From assembly GCF_000285575.1 (NCBI RefSeq), contig NZ_HE611051.1, forward strand, positions 478,058 through 542,057: DNA of 64,000 bases. The letters are read 5' to 3'. The notes beneath the pieces were generated by a model. That model saw only the letters and a list, made by a program, of their open reading frames with translations, had not been told where the DNA came from and did not search any database. Shown piece by piece: positions 56,795 to 64,000 of the stretch; the stretch's first letter is position 1; each line of letters opens with the position of its first letter. Source of the DNA: Clostridium senegalense JC122 (lineage in GTDB: Bacteria; Bacillota; Clostridia; Clostridiales; Clostridiaceae). Position numbers and translations under genes: made by a program.

Positions 56795-57664
56795 ATGAAA
56801 TATTCTTTTAAAGATGTTTTCTTATCTATTTTATACAAAAATAATAATGAACAAATTCTTTCTTTATTACGAAGTCACAATAAAATTCTTGAAAAAACTA
56901 AATATGAGTCTATAACTAAATTAAATAGATTAAAATATATATGTCTTAATTCTAATAATTTAGATGAGGTATTTTCTAATGACTTAACATCTTTATGTTT
57001 AGATAAATCAATTGATGATGCTTTATTAGAAGATATTCATATGGCAAATATTAATTATCCATCAGATGATAAAATTATAGAACAGTTATTTATTAGCAAT
57101 AAACTTATACAGTGTATTGATAAAAATTGTATAATTTTCAATAAATATATTAATATAATTAAAGATTTAAAAAAATTTACAAAAGAAGCTAATGTGGATA
57201 CTACTATACTAACTAGTCCTTTTTTTCAGTTTTCTAAGGACAAAAAGGGTTATCCTATGGCATTTATATGTCCTATTGATAAGAATTACTTTATAACAGG
57301 AAACTATAATTTCAAAATTTATGGTTTTTTTGGGAAATATGAAGATTTGTCGAAAAAAGGCGGTTACATGGAGCTTAATTTGAAGTATAATGAAATCATA
57401 CCATCTTCCTTAGAGGTAAAAAATTTTTATTTAGGCAATAATTCTAATTCAGAGTTTGGCAATAAAGCTCTTATATATCTTATAGATAAACTTATTCCTG
57501 AGTTTAATAATTTATTTAAAAATACTAATAATAATATTAAACTTAAAAATAATTTTAAAACTAAAGTTATTTATGGTTGTAATACCCAAAAATCTAATTT
57601 AGAATTTTATAAAAAAAATGGTTTTACATTAAAGGAAGATAAATTTTATTTAAACCTGTATTAA
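56795..57664 (+). CDS. hypothetical protein with acetyltransferase-like tail
   Basis: 289-residue protein not recognised as a whole. N-terminal half helical and Asn/Ile rich (MKYSFKDVFLSILYKNNNEQILSLLRSHNKILEKTKYESITKLNR); the centre has strands (YPMAFICPIDKNYFITGNYNFKIYGFFGKYE). The last 25 residues, QKSNLEFYKKNGFTLKEDKFYL, look like the end of a GNAT N-acetyltransferase fold ('FYKKNGF'), but the acetyl-CoA loop is not evident, so I leave function open. Start after AAAGGAGCTGTTATA. Divergent from the Fur-controlled flavodoxin; the upstream Fur box (56556) lies 225 bases before it. Confidence 0.65.
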   Translation: MKYSFKDVFLSILYKNNNEQILSLLRSHNKILEKTKYESITKLNRLKYICLNSNNLDEVFSNDLTSLCLDKSIDDALLEDIHMANINYPSDDKIIEQLFISNKLIQCIDKNCIIFNKYINIIKDLKKFTKEANVDTTILTSPFFQFSKDKKGYPMAFICPIDKNYFITGNYNFKIYGFFGKYEDLSKKGGYMELNLKYNEIIPSSLEVKNFYLGNNSNSEFGNKALIYLIDKLIPEFNNLFKNTNNNIKLKNNFKTKVIYGCNTQKSNLEFYKKNGFTLKEDKFYLNLY

Positions 57665-57838
57665 GACATATAAAAATAGGTATCTTATTTCATATTATTA
57701 AAATATAAATCTATGTTAGTTAAATATATTTTTTATTACACTGTATTTTAAATAAATTATATACTTAATAATTTTAGTTTTATTAATGATACCCACATTC
57801 ATGTCTAATAGGTATTTTTCAAATAGGTGGTGTATATT

Positions 57839-58270
57839 ATGACAAAATCTAATTTATTTATAAATATTGAATGTCATGCGTCTCAATTAAATAATGCAAT
57901 CAATTTTTTATGTGATATTCTAGAAAAAAATCTAAAAATCCCTTCAAATAATAAATTTAAAATTATCTCAACACTTACTGATTCTATATCAGCTCTTTTT
58001 CTAATTAATAAGGAGATTTCAACTAGATTTAAATCTAAATTTATTGATTCCCCTATACTAGTTAAATTAGAACAAGATATTGATTATATAAAAACTTTAT
58101 ATCCATCATCTTTTAAACCTTTTATTAAAACCTATTCTTTAGAAGGAAGTTACTGTGGTGTATCAGTATCAATAACTACTAGATTAAGAAATTATTTAAT
58201 AGAAGTTTTAAATAATAATAATTATGAAAGTTTATGTGAAAAATATTGTGTCTTATTAGAAAATATTTAA
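57839..58270 (+). CDS. hypothetical protein
   Basis: 143-residue protein, MTKSNLFINIECHASQLNNAINFLCDILEKNLKIPSNNKFKIISTLTDSISALFLINKEISTR..., mixed alpha/beta, no membrane segment, not recognised. The frame also opens at a GTG (57827), but AGGTGG (57825-57830) is the ribosome site for the ATG at 57839. Ends with its own terminator 115 bases later. Follows the previous unknown gene on the same strand with 174 bases between. Confidence 0.6.
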   Translation: MTKSNLFINIECHASQLNNAINFLCDILEKNLKIPSNNKFKIISTLTDSISALFLINKEISTRFKSKFIDSPILVKLEQDIDYIKTLYPSSFKPFIKTYSLEGSYCGVSVSITTRLRNYLIEVLNNNNYESLCEKYCVLLENI

Positions 58271-58384
58271 CTCATCTTTACAACTATATCATTTTTATTT
58301 TTACAGATGATTTAGTTTTAATGTAAATAAAAACATGTCATAATAGCAATTATTCTTAAAATTATAGCTAAATATCAACTAAGT

Positions 58385-58422
58385 AAAAGTACAATCAATA
58401 TATATGGGATTGTGCTTTTATT
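58385..58422 (+). terminator. intrinsic terminator
   Basis: Twelve-base stem AAAAGTACAATC/GATTGTGCTTTT with one G-U pair, T-rich 3' side. Confidence 0.75.
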
Positions 58423-58510
58423 TAGTTTCATTTTAAATTTATTTAAAATCACATTGATTATTTATAGAGTTATAAATTAAGTCCTAAATTTATACATCAA
58501 ATTTTTGTTA

Positions 58511-58571
58511 TCAGTTAAGAAAAACAAGCACAAATATAGTTAGTTAAAATTTAACTTGGAACCCTATATGT
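58511..58571 (+). repeat. dispersed intergenic repeat, copy 2 (both ends, no interior)
   Basis: AAGCACAAATATAGTTAG followed directly by TTAAAATTTAACTTGGAACCC: the two outer ends of the 44234-44535 element brought together, as in an internally deleted MITE. Confidence 0.5.
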
Positions 58572-58671
58572 GTACAAAATCAAAATAAAACAGCGTATAA
58601 TACATTTAATAGGAAGGTATACTACATTTAATAATATGTTACAGTGAATAAAAAGCAGGAGGAATACAATT

Positions 58672-59664
58672 ATGTGTACAAGTGTAACCTTAAAAACACA
58701 AGATGGAAATCATTTTTTAGCAAGAACTATGGATTTTTCACTTATATTAAATCCCACTGCAATTATGTATCCTAGAAAATATAATTGGAAATTATACCAT
58801 GATAAACAATCCATAGAAGTTAATTTTGCTTTTTTAGGAGTAGGTCAAAAATTCAACGGAAATTATTGTGCTTTTGCAGATGGTACCAATGAAAAAGGTT
58901 TTTCATGTGCATCTCTATACTTTCCTGGATATGCAACCTATTCTGACAAAGAATCAAATTCTTTATTAAACATTGCACCTTATGAAGTAGTTCCATACTT
59001 ATTGAGTAAATGTGAATCTGTACAGGATGCTATAAAAAAAATCAAAAAAATACACTTGATGAATAGATCTTTAGATGAAATGAAATTATTACCACCACTT
59101 CATTGGATTGTCACTGATAAAAGTGGAGATTGTATAGTTATTGAACCAACAAAAAATGGTTTGGAAATTAAAGAAAATCATATTGGAGTTATGACAAATA
59201 GTCCTGAATTTAACTGGCATATGACTAATTTAAGAAATTATGTTGGTATTAATCCTTTAAAAAAGAAAGAAGTTACCTTAGGAAATATTACATTTAAGCC
59301 ACTTTCTCAAGGTTCTGGTACACTGGGATTACCTGGAGACTTTACATCACCATCTAGATTTGTTAAAACAGTATTTGCAAAATATGCAAGTATTGATTGT
59401 AAAAATGAAATAGAAGGCGTAACAAATATTTTTCATATACTTGAGGCAGTAACCATACCTAAAGGTAATGTTATTACAGAATATAATAAAATTGACTATA
59501 CTCAATATACTTCTTGTTTCAATTTAGATAAAGGAATACTTTATTATAAAACATACGATAATTCGCAACTAACAGCGATTTCATTATTTAATGAAAATTT
59601 AGATAGTGATGATATTAAATCATGGAATATGACATTTAAACAAAACATTAATTTTTGCAATTAA
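58672..59664 (+). CDS. choloylglycine hydrolase family protein (bile salt hydrolase / penicillin V acylase)
   Basis: N-terminal nucleophile hydrolase of 330 residues. After removal of Met1, Cys2 (MCTSVTL) is the nucleophile; Arg18 and Asp21 (LARTMDFS), Asn in MTNSPEFNWH and Arg in TSPSRFVK complete the site. The family splits amide bonds of conjugated bile acids, penicillin V or N-acyl homoserine lactones; which one applies cannot be told with confidence from sequence. No signal peptide, so intracellular. Start after AGGAGGAATACAATT. Monocistronic with strong terminator. A bile-salt activity would suit an organism that passes through the gut. Confidence 0.88.
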   Translation: MCTSVTLKTQDGNHFLARTMDFSLILNPTAIMYPRKYNWKLYHDKQSIEVNFAFLGVGQKFNGNYCAFADGTNEKGFSCASLYFPGYATYSDKESNSLLNIAPYEVVPYLLSKCESVQDAIKKIKKIHLMNRSLDEMKLLPPLHWIVTDKSGDCIVIEPTKNGLEIKENHIGVMTNSPEFNWHMTNLRNYVGINPLKKKEVTLGNITFKPLSQGSGTLGLPGDFTSPSRFVKTVFAKYASIDCKNEIEGVTNIFHILEAVTIPKGNVITEYNKIDYTQYTSCFNLDKGILYYKTYDNSQLTAISLFNENLDSDDIKSWNMTFKQNINFCN

Positions 59665-59723
59665 CTAGTTAATTAGTTTAACTAACCATCTTCTTATATT
59701 TCTTATATATAATACATAATTTT

Positions 59724-59763
59724 AAATCACCAATAAAATATGTAATTTTTATTGGTGATTTTT
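59724..59763 (+). terminator. intrinsic terminator of the hydrolase gene
   Basis: Perfect 15-base stem (arms 59724-59738 and 59747-59761; AAATCACCAATAAAA) with T-rich end. Confidence 0.85.
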
Positions 59764-59865
59764 ATATTAGCAATTTAGTAGTTAAAAAACTACTACGTAT
59801 ATAAAAATAATTTAACTTAAGATAATTATTAAAGCTTTCATACAACAACTAAATAATTTAAAAGA

Positions 59866-59906
59866 AAAATAGTGATAATAAGAAATTAATCTATCATCAC
59901 TATTTT
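59866..59906 (-). terminator. intrinsic terminator of the small basic protein gene
   Basis: Stem AAAATAGTGAT/ATCACTATTTT, then TTCTTTT on the minus strand, about 50 bases after the stop codon. Confidence 0.7.
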
Positions 59907-59957
59907 ATAGGTACCCTTATAAAATACTTACTTTTCTTAGTAAGCTAATATTTAATT

Positions 59958-60125
59958 TTATTTCATTGATTTTTTTATGTTTTTTATCATTATAGACATA
60001 TCTTTTCCCATCTCCATAGAGAATTTTTTTATTTCTCTTTTAGTTTTAGCAGTTAATTTTTTCATTTTCTTCATATTAGGCATATTATTCATTCTACTTT
60101 TTCTACTTCTTCTCATCTTTTTCAT
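59958..60125 (-). CDS. small, highly basic protein (55 residues)
   Basis: MKKMRRSRKSRMNNMPNMKKM followed by KKLTAKTKREIKKFSMEMGKDMS... : 55 residues, about a third Lys/Arg and unusually rich in Met (ten), with no aromatic residues apart from one Phe. A perfect ribosome site AGGAGG seven bases before the ATG and a terminator after the stop make a real gene very likely. It could be a nucleic-acid-binding or spore-core protein; no family recognised. Divergent from the DUF3298 gene. Confidence 0.72.
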   Translation of the reverse strand: MKKMRRSRKSRMNNMPNMKKMKKLTAKTKREIKKFSMEMGKDMSIMIKNIKKSMK

Positions 60126-60281
60126 TTTTATTCCTCCTACAATTTATTTTATATGATTAGTTTGCTCATTTTTTTAAATAAGAAACTAGTAAATTTTACT
60201 TATAATATATTTTTTATGTATCATAATAAAAAATACTTCATATTATATTAATGTATTAATATATCTAGGAGTGTTTAATTA

Positions 60282-61766
60282 ATGTATGTTAGATATCCGT
60301 ATGAAAATAAATTTAAAGATTTAGATGATGGACTAAATTTAGAAGAAGCTAATTCTGATTTTTTTATAGCAAATAGACAAATTCCAAGACCACCTATAAA
60401 TTTTCCAGACTTTAATCCTAATCAACCACCTATAAATAATCCTAATCAAAACAGTGGTCAACCATCTACACCACCACCTAATTTTACCCCACAAAAATCT
60501 AATTTTAAAAGTGGGCCACAAACTAAAGCAGTATCTCCAAACTCTATAAGACCTTGTACTTTTCAATTTGTTTATATTTGGCCACGTAATGGAAATGGTT
60601 TTTGGGCTTGGTTAATAGGTGTTGATAGAACCTCGGCTTTTGGTTTTAGATGGAATGGCCGAAGATGGGTTTATTTTGGAATTGGTCTAAATAGAATAGA
60701 TTACTTTGAATGTTTTGGACGTTCATCTGAAGAAAACATATATACTGATAATTTATTAAAAGATGAATTAGTTTTAAAACCACTTGATTTAGATTATTAT
60801 GATTTTTCTAGAGAATCTAACAAAAAAAACTATGACCAACCAGTAGGTTCTCCACCTAATTTTACACCTAAAAAAGCAAATCTTAATGAACAACAAAATA
60901 AAACAGTATCTTCTAACTCATTAAGACCATGCTTATATGAATATGTATATTTATGGCTTTATAATGGAAATTCATTTTGGGCTTGGCTAACTAGAATTGA
61001 TAAAAAAACTGCCTCTGGATACCGTTGGAAAAATGGTCGTTGGGTTTACTTTGGTATAGACTTAAATAGAATTGCTTACTTTGAATGTTTTCATAGAGAA
61101 ACTAAAAATAATGATAAAACTAATATGACTTATGTTGAAAGCATAAATCAAATTTCTGATTTTATTTATGATAAAAAAATAGCACCAAATTCTTTTTCAA
61201 TAATATATCCTTTCTTTAAAGGATTATCAAGTAAATCAGCTGAAGATTCTATAAACAATCTTATAGTTGATAAATATATGTCACTTATAAGACAAGAACT
61301 TTTTGTAGAAAAGAAAGTTGTGTATATGGATATTTATGGATCATATTCATTATCACTTCAAGTAGAAAATATAGCAAGTTTTATATTTTATCTTTACTCT
61401 TATGGATTTAATAATGAAGAAAGTATATCCTATGCTTCTTTAACTGTTAATTATGAAACTGGTAATTTAGTTGGATTAAAGGATTTATTTAATCTTAAGT
61501 CAAACTATATCGAAAAACTAAATAGTTTATCTATTGCTTTTCTCCAAAAACAAAATCCTGAAAAAGCTAAATTATTTAAAGGTATAACAGAAAATCAAGA
61601 ATTTTTCCTAACACCTAATTCCTTAGTTTTATATAACAGAAATGAGACTAATGATTCTACTCCAGATTATTTATCCGTTGATTTTATATTTATTCCATAT
61701 AGTGATATAACAGATTTACTAACAGAAAAAGGTCCAATAAAAAAAATTATGGATTCTAATAAATAA
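60282..61766 (+). CDS. duplicated aromatic-domain protein with C-terminal DUF3298
   Basis: 494 residues. N-terminal charged stretch, Pro/Asn-rich linker (33-70, NFPDFNPNQPP...), then two copies of an approximately 80-residue unit (about 65-145 and 191-270): PPNFTP.K...(K)(A/T)VS.NS.RPC...(F/Y)VY.W..NGN.FWAWL...D..(S/A)..G(F/Y)RW..(G)RWVYFGI.LNRI.YFECF. The C-terminus (about 285-494) is a DUF3298/RsiV-like domain (SLTVNYETGNLVGLKDLFNLKSNYIEKLN, FFLTPNSLVLY). No signal peptide or membrane helix, so probably cytoplasmic or a spore-surface protein. Ribosome site AGGAGTGTTTAATT. Function unknown; Clostridium relatives carry similar FWAWL units. Confidence 0.78.
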   Translation: MYVRYPYENKFKDLDDGLNLEEANSDFFIANRQIPRPPINFPDFNPNQPPINNPNQNSGQPSTPPPNFTPQKSNFKSGPQTKAVSPNSIRPCTFQFVYIWPRNGNGFWAWLIGVDRTSAFGFRWNGRRWVYFGIGLNRIDYFECFGRSSEENIYTDNLLKDELVLKPLDLDYYDFSRESNKKNYDQPVGSPPNFTPKKANLNEQQNKTVSSNSLRPCLYEYVYLWLYNGNSFWAWLTRIDKKTASGYRWKNGRWVYFGIDLNRIAYFECFHRETKNNDKTNMTYVESINQISDFIYDKKIAPNSFSIIYPFFKGLSSKSAEDSINNLIVDKYMSLIRQELFVEKKVVYMDIYGSYSLSLQVENIASFIFYLYSYGFNNEESISYASLTVNYETGNLVGLKDLFNLKSNYIEKLNSLSIAFLQKQNPEKAKLFKGITENQEFFLTPNSLVLYNRNETNDSTPDYLSVDFIFIPYSDITDLLTEKGPIKKIMDSNK

Positions 61767-61809
61767 AAAATAAGAGAACAAATTTTCAAAATTTGTTCTC
61801 TTATTTTTT
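61765..61809. terminator. bidirectional intrinsic terminator
   Basis: Perfect 22-base stem (61765-61786 and 61788-61809) ending in A6/T6 arms, between convergent genes; overlaps the end of mrp by two bases. Confidence 0.9.
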
Positions 61810-62638
61810 ATTTGCAAAACTTTTCTATTTCATCTGTTATTTCATTTAAAGTTTCTTCCACTTTATCACCGTATTGTGTTACTTCACCATCAGATATTTT
61901 AGCTAAATCTAAAGTCATAGGCATTTCACCTAATAATTTAGTATGCATTCTATCTATGTACTCTTTAAAATCTTCATCTTTAAAGATTTTTATTTTAGTA
62001 TTACAATCAGGACAAACTAAATAACTCATATTTTGTATTACACCTAAAACTTCAACATTCATTTTACGTGCCATATTTATTGATTTTGCTACTATCATAG
62101 AAACCATATCTTGAGGTGTTGTAACAACTACCACTCCATTTATTGGAATGGATTGCATAACAGTTAATGGTACATCACCAGTTCCTGGAGGCATATCTAT
62201 TATAAGATAATCTAACTCGCCCCAATAAACATCTGTCCAAAATTGTTTAACTGTAGCTGATACTGCTGGACCTCTTAAAATTACTGGAGACTCCTCGTCA
62301 TTTATCAAAAAGTTAATAGACATAACTTTTATATCTTCTTTTGATGCTACTGGTAATATACCTTGTTCTGATCCAAAAACTTCTGTTTCTTTTATATTTA
62401 AAAGTCTTGGAATACTTGGACCAGTAATATCTGCATCTAATACACCTACAGAATAACCTTTTTTTCTTAATGTTTTTGCTATCATAGTAGACATTGTAGA
62501 TTTACCTACACCACCTTTTCCACTCATAACAGCAATAACTTTTTTAACTTTATTATTAACATTATTTTCTATAGAACAACTTCCCTTGTCAGAAGTACAC
62601 TTGCCTTTACTTGGACATGTATCGCAATTTGAAGACAT
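61808..62638 (-). CDS. mrp: Mrp/NBP35 family Fe-S cluster carrier ATPase
   Basis: 276-residue P-loop ATPase of the Mrp/ApbC family that carries and transfers [4Fe-4S] clusters. N-terminal CDTCPSKGKCTSDKGSC cysteines resemble NBP35-type ligands; deviant Walker A GKGGVGKST near residue 40, LDADITGPSIPRLL, DMPPGTGDVPLT (Walker B-like), and the C-terminal YLVCPDCNTKIKIF with the bridging CxxC. Start after AGGAGGGGATAAT. Monocistronic. Confidence 0.93.
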   Translation of the reverse strand: MSSNCDTCPSKGKCTSDKGSCSIENNVNNKVKKVIAVMSGKGGVGKSTMSTMIAKTLRKKGYSVGVLDADITGPSIPRLLNIKETEVFGSEQGILPVASKEDIKVMSINFLINDEESPVILRGPAVSATVKQFWTDVYWGELDYLIIDMPPGTGDVPLTVMQSIPINGVVVVTTPQDMVSMIVAKSINMARKMNVEVLGVIQNMSYLVCPDCNTKIKIFKDEDFKEYIDRMHTKLLGEMPMTLDLAKISDGEVTQYGDKVEETLNEITDEIEKFCK

Positions 62639-63095
62639 ATTATCCCCTCCTTATAATAACTCTCAACTTAACTTTATCATAATTTTATTAATAAATAAAA
62701 TTTAATACCTAATAATCTAAGACTATATTACTTTTTAATCTTTAAATAATTTCTATCTACTAAAAATTACTTAATCTATCTAATTTTTTTAATTTTCCAT
62801 TGAATAATTGATACATTTTTTACAATATAATTAAATATATCTCTATTTTTATTGAAAACTAATATAAACTTATCTATAATAATACTAAAATAATTTTTTA
62901 AAATAATTTTTATTAATTTATTTTATACCTATTGTATGTTTGATATTAGATGAATTTATTTACTATTATAATAATTATTAATTATATTTTTAATATTGTT
63001 CTTATTTTTTCTTTTTAGTTAATACTAAAATTAGAATATATAATTAAAGGTATTATATATCTATGCATTAGGTATACAAGGAGGAAATATATAAT
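62639..63095. other. AT-rich intergenic region
   Basis: 457 bp, divergent promoters of mrp and the methyltransferase gene. No ORF, strong hairpin, riboswitch or operator recognised. Confidence 0.4.
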
Positions 63096-63962
63096 ATGTT
63101 TAAACTTACTTTTAAATTTCCACTCTCTAAAGCTGATGAAGCCACAGAAAAACTTTATATTCATGATATATATAATGTATTTTATGAAAGTCCTATAACG
63201 ATAACTAAAACAGATTATGGATATGGTTATTACGAAAATGAAGATGAATTTGTTGATTTTAATATAGTTGTAGAAAGTGATGATATAGAAGAAGCTCAAA
63301 ACCAAAAAAAAGTTATAATGAATACCCTTAATGTTAATGAAATTAAAATAGAATCCATAAATAATGTAGAATTAAATGAAACTTTAGAACCTATAGATTT
63401 AAATAATGGTTGGGTCTTATGTTCACCTGAATATGAAGTTGAAGGAAAAAATAAAATTAATTTTATTCCTCAAGGTGCATTTGGAACTGGTTTACATGAA
63501 ACAACTCAAGATTGTTTAAGATATATTTTAGATGAAGATTTTAAAAATAAATCTGTATTAGATATTGGTACTGGTTCTGGCATCCTTTCAATTGCTACTG
63601 CAATAAAAAAAGCTGAAACTGTAATTGCTGTTGATATACGAGATGTTAATGAAGAAATTCAGCTAAATGCATCATTAAATGAACTTGATAATATAGATGT
63701 TTATGTTGGTAATATATTAGAAAATGAAATAACATTTAAAGATAAATTTGATTATATTATTATAAATATTGGTGGAGAAGAAACACAAATGTTTATGAAT
63801 TTTATAGATAATCATCTTAAAAAAGGTGGTACCCTTTTAGTATCTGGACTAGTAGAGTGGACATTTGATTTAGTTATCGATAAGATTAAAGATTACGGAT
63901 ACACTTTAATTTCTAGTTGTCAAACAAATGAATGGTGCACTGCATTACTTACTAAAATTTAA
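63096..63962 (+). CDS. PrmA-like ribosomal protein L11 methyltransferase
   Basis: S-adenosylmethionine-dependent class I methyltransferase, 288 residues. N-terminal substrate-recognition half is divergent; linker NFIPQGAFGTGLHETTQDCL matches the PrmA signature (PGLAFGTGTHPTT), then motif I VLDIGTGSGILSIATA near 153, VIAVDIRDVNEEIQLNASLN and motif IV DYIIINIGGEET in place of the usual DLVVANI. That motif and the short N-terminal half make it PrmA-like rather than certain PrmA; the target may be another protein. Ribosome site CAAGGAGGAAATATATAAT. Confidence 0.8.
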   Translation: MFKLTFKFPLSKADEATEKLYIHDIYNVFYESPITITKTDYGYGYYENEDEFVDFNIVVESDDIEEAQNQKKVIMNTLNVNEIKIESINNVELNETLEPIDLNNGWVLCSPEYEVEGKNKINFIPQGAFGTGLHETTQDCLRYILDEDFKNKSVLDIGTGSGILSIATAIKKAETVIAVDIRDVNEEIQLNASLNELDNIDVYVGNILENEITFKDKFDYIIINIGGEETQMFMNFIDNHLKKGGTLLVSGLVEWTFDLVIDKIKDYGYTLISSCQTNEWCTALLTKI

Positions 63963-63979
63963 AATAGAAAAAGCTATAA

Positions 63980-64000
63980 AATAGAATTTAAAATTCTATT
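63980..64000 (+). terminator. probable terminator cut by window end
   Basis: Stem AATAGAATTT/AAATTCTATT directly downstream of the methyltransferase gene; the expected T tract lies outside the window. Confidence 0.45.

Larger units (their letters stand above)
58271..58671. other. intergenic region with terminator and repeat copy
   Basis: About 400 bp: terminator at 58385-58422, dispersed repeat copy at 58511-58571, then the promoter region of the hydrolase gene with GGAGGAATACAATT before its ATG. No ORF. Confidence 0.5.

Noticed and set aside
1..64000. CRISPR array, prophage, insertion sequence or integrase
   Set aside because: No regularly spaced direct repeats, no transposase, integrase or phage structural gene was seen on either strand.

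Overview
The window is very AT-rich, tightly packed bacterial DNA from a Gram-positive anaerobe. A complete D-proline reductase (Stickland) operon with an in-frame selenocysteine TGA, a threonyl T-box leader, cobalamin riboswitches, AddAB, FeoAB, an acetate/acetoacetate-type CoA-transferase pair and a bile-acid-hydrolase-family enzyme together point to a proteolytic, amino-acid-fermenting Clostridium (sporogenes/botulinum group I type is my best guess; the species cannot be fixed from the sequence). No phage, transposase, plasmid genes or CRISPR array were found.

Layout. 0-11 kb: an M42 peptidase cut by the window edge, a YjeM-type amino-acid permease, two tandem giant propeller-sensor histidine kinases, a nitroreductase and a YbaK-type editing protein. 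11-19 kb: addB-addA (reverse). 19-26.6 kb: ctfA-ctfB, feoA-feoB, a DUF1540 protein, a membrane coiled-coil protein with a polysaccharide deacetylase, a Cys-rich small protein and a YitT-type membrane protein. 26.6-27.7 kb: two cobalamin riboswitches in tandem with no gene between them. 27.7-36.8 kb: prdR, then prdC-prdA-orf-prdB-prdD-prdE-prdF behind a sigma-54 promoter with upstream activator repeats. 37-46.6 kb: tRNA-Glu(CTC), a pentapeptide-repeat protein, an FMN reductase, a c-di-GMP gene pair, a second nitroreductase, a PAP2 phosphatase and an SH3/NlpC-P60 hydrolase. 46.8-57 kb: T-box-thrS, pepV, a cysteine desulfidase, 5-formyl-THF cyclo-ligase, a C39-like protease, a YgjP-like metalloprotease, and a Fur-controlled flavodoxin-DUF3793 unit. 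57-64 kb: two unknown genes, a choloylglycine hydrolase, a tiny basic protein, a duplicated-domain DUF3298 protein, Mrp and PrmA.

How it works together. The central unit converts L-proline to D-proline (PrdF) and reduces it to 5-aminovalerate (PrdA/PrdB) with electrons probably delivered by the RnfC-like PrdC, under control of the sigma-54 activator PrdR. Peptidases (M42, PepV), an amino-acid permease and cysteine desulfidase suit amino-acid fermentation; FeoAB and flavodoxin handle iron supply and iron scarcity.

Data quality. Nine genes are broken by single-base length changes, all at A/T homopolymers (sixteen sites, fifteen of them apparent deletions). The flanking frames rejoin into good proteins each time, so I read most of these as consensus errors of the assembly rather than real gene decay; the genes are listed as frameshifted pseudogenes with their full extents.
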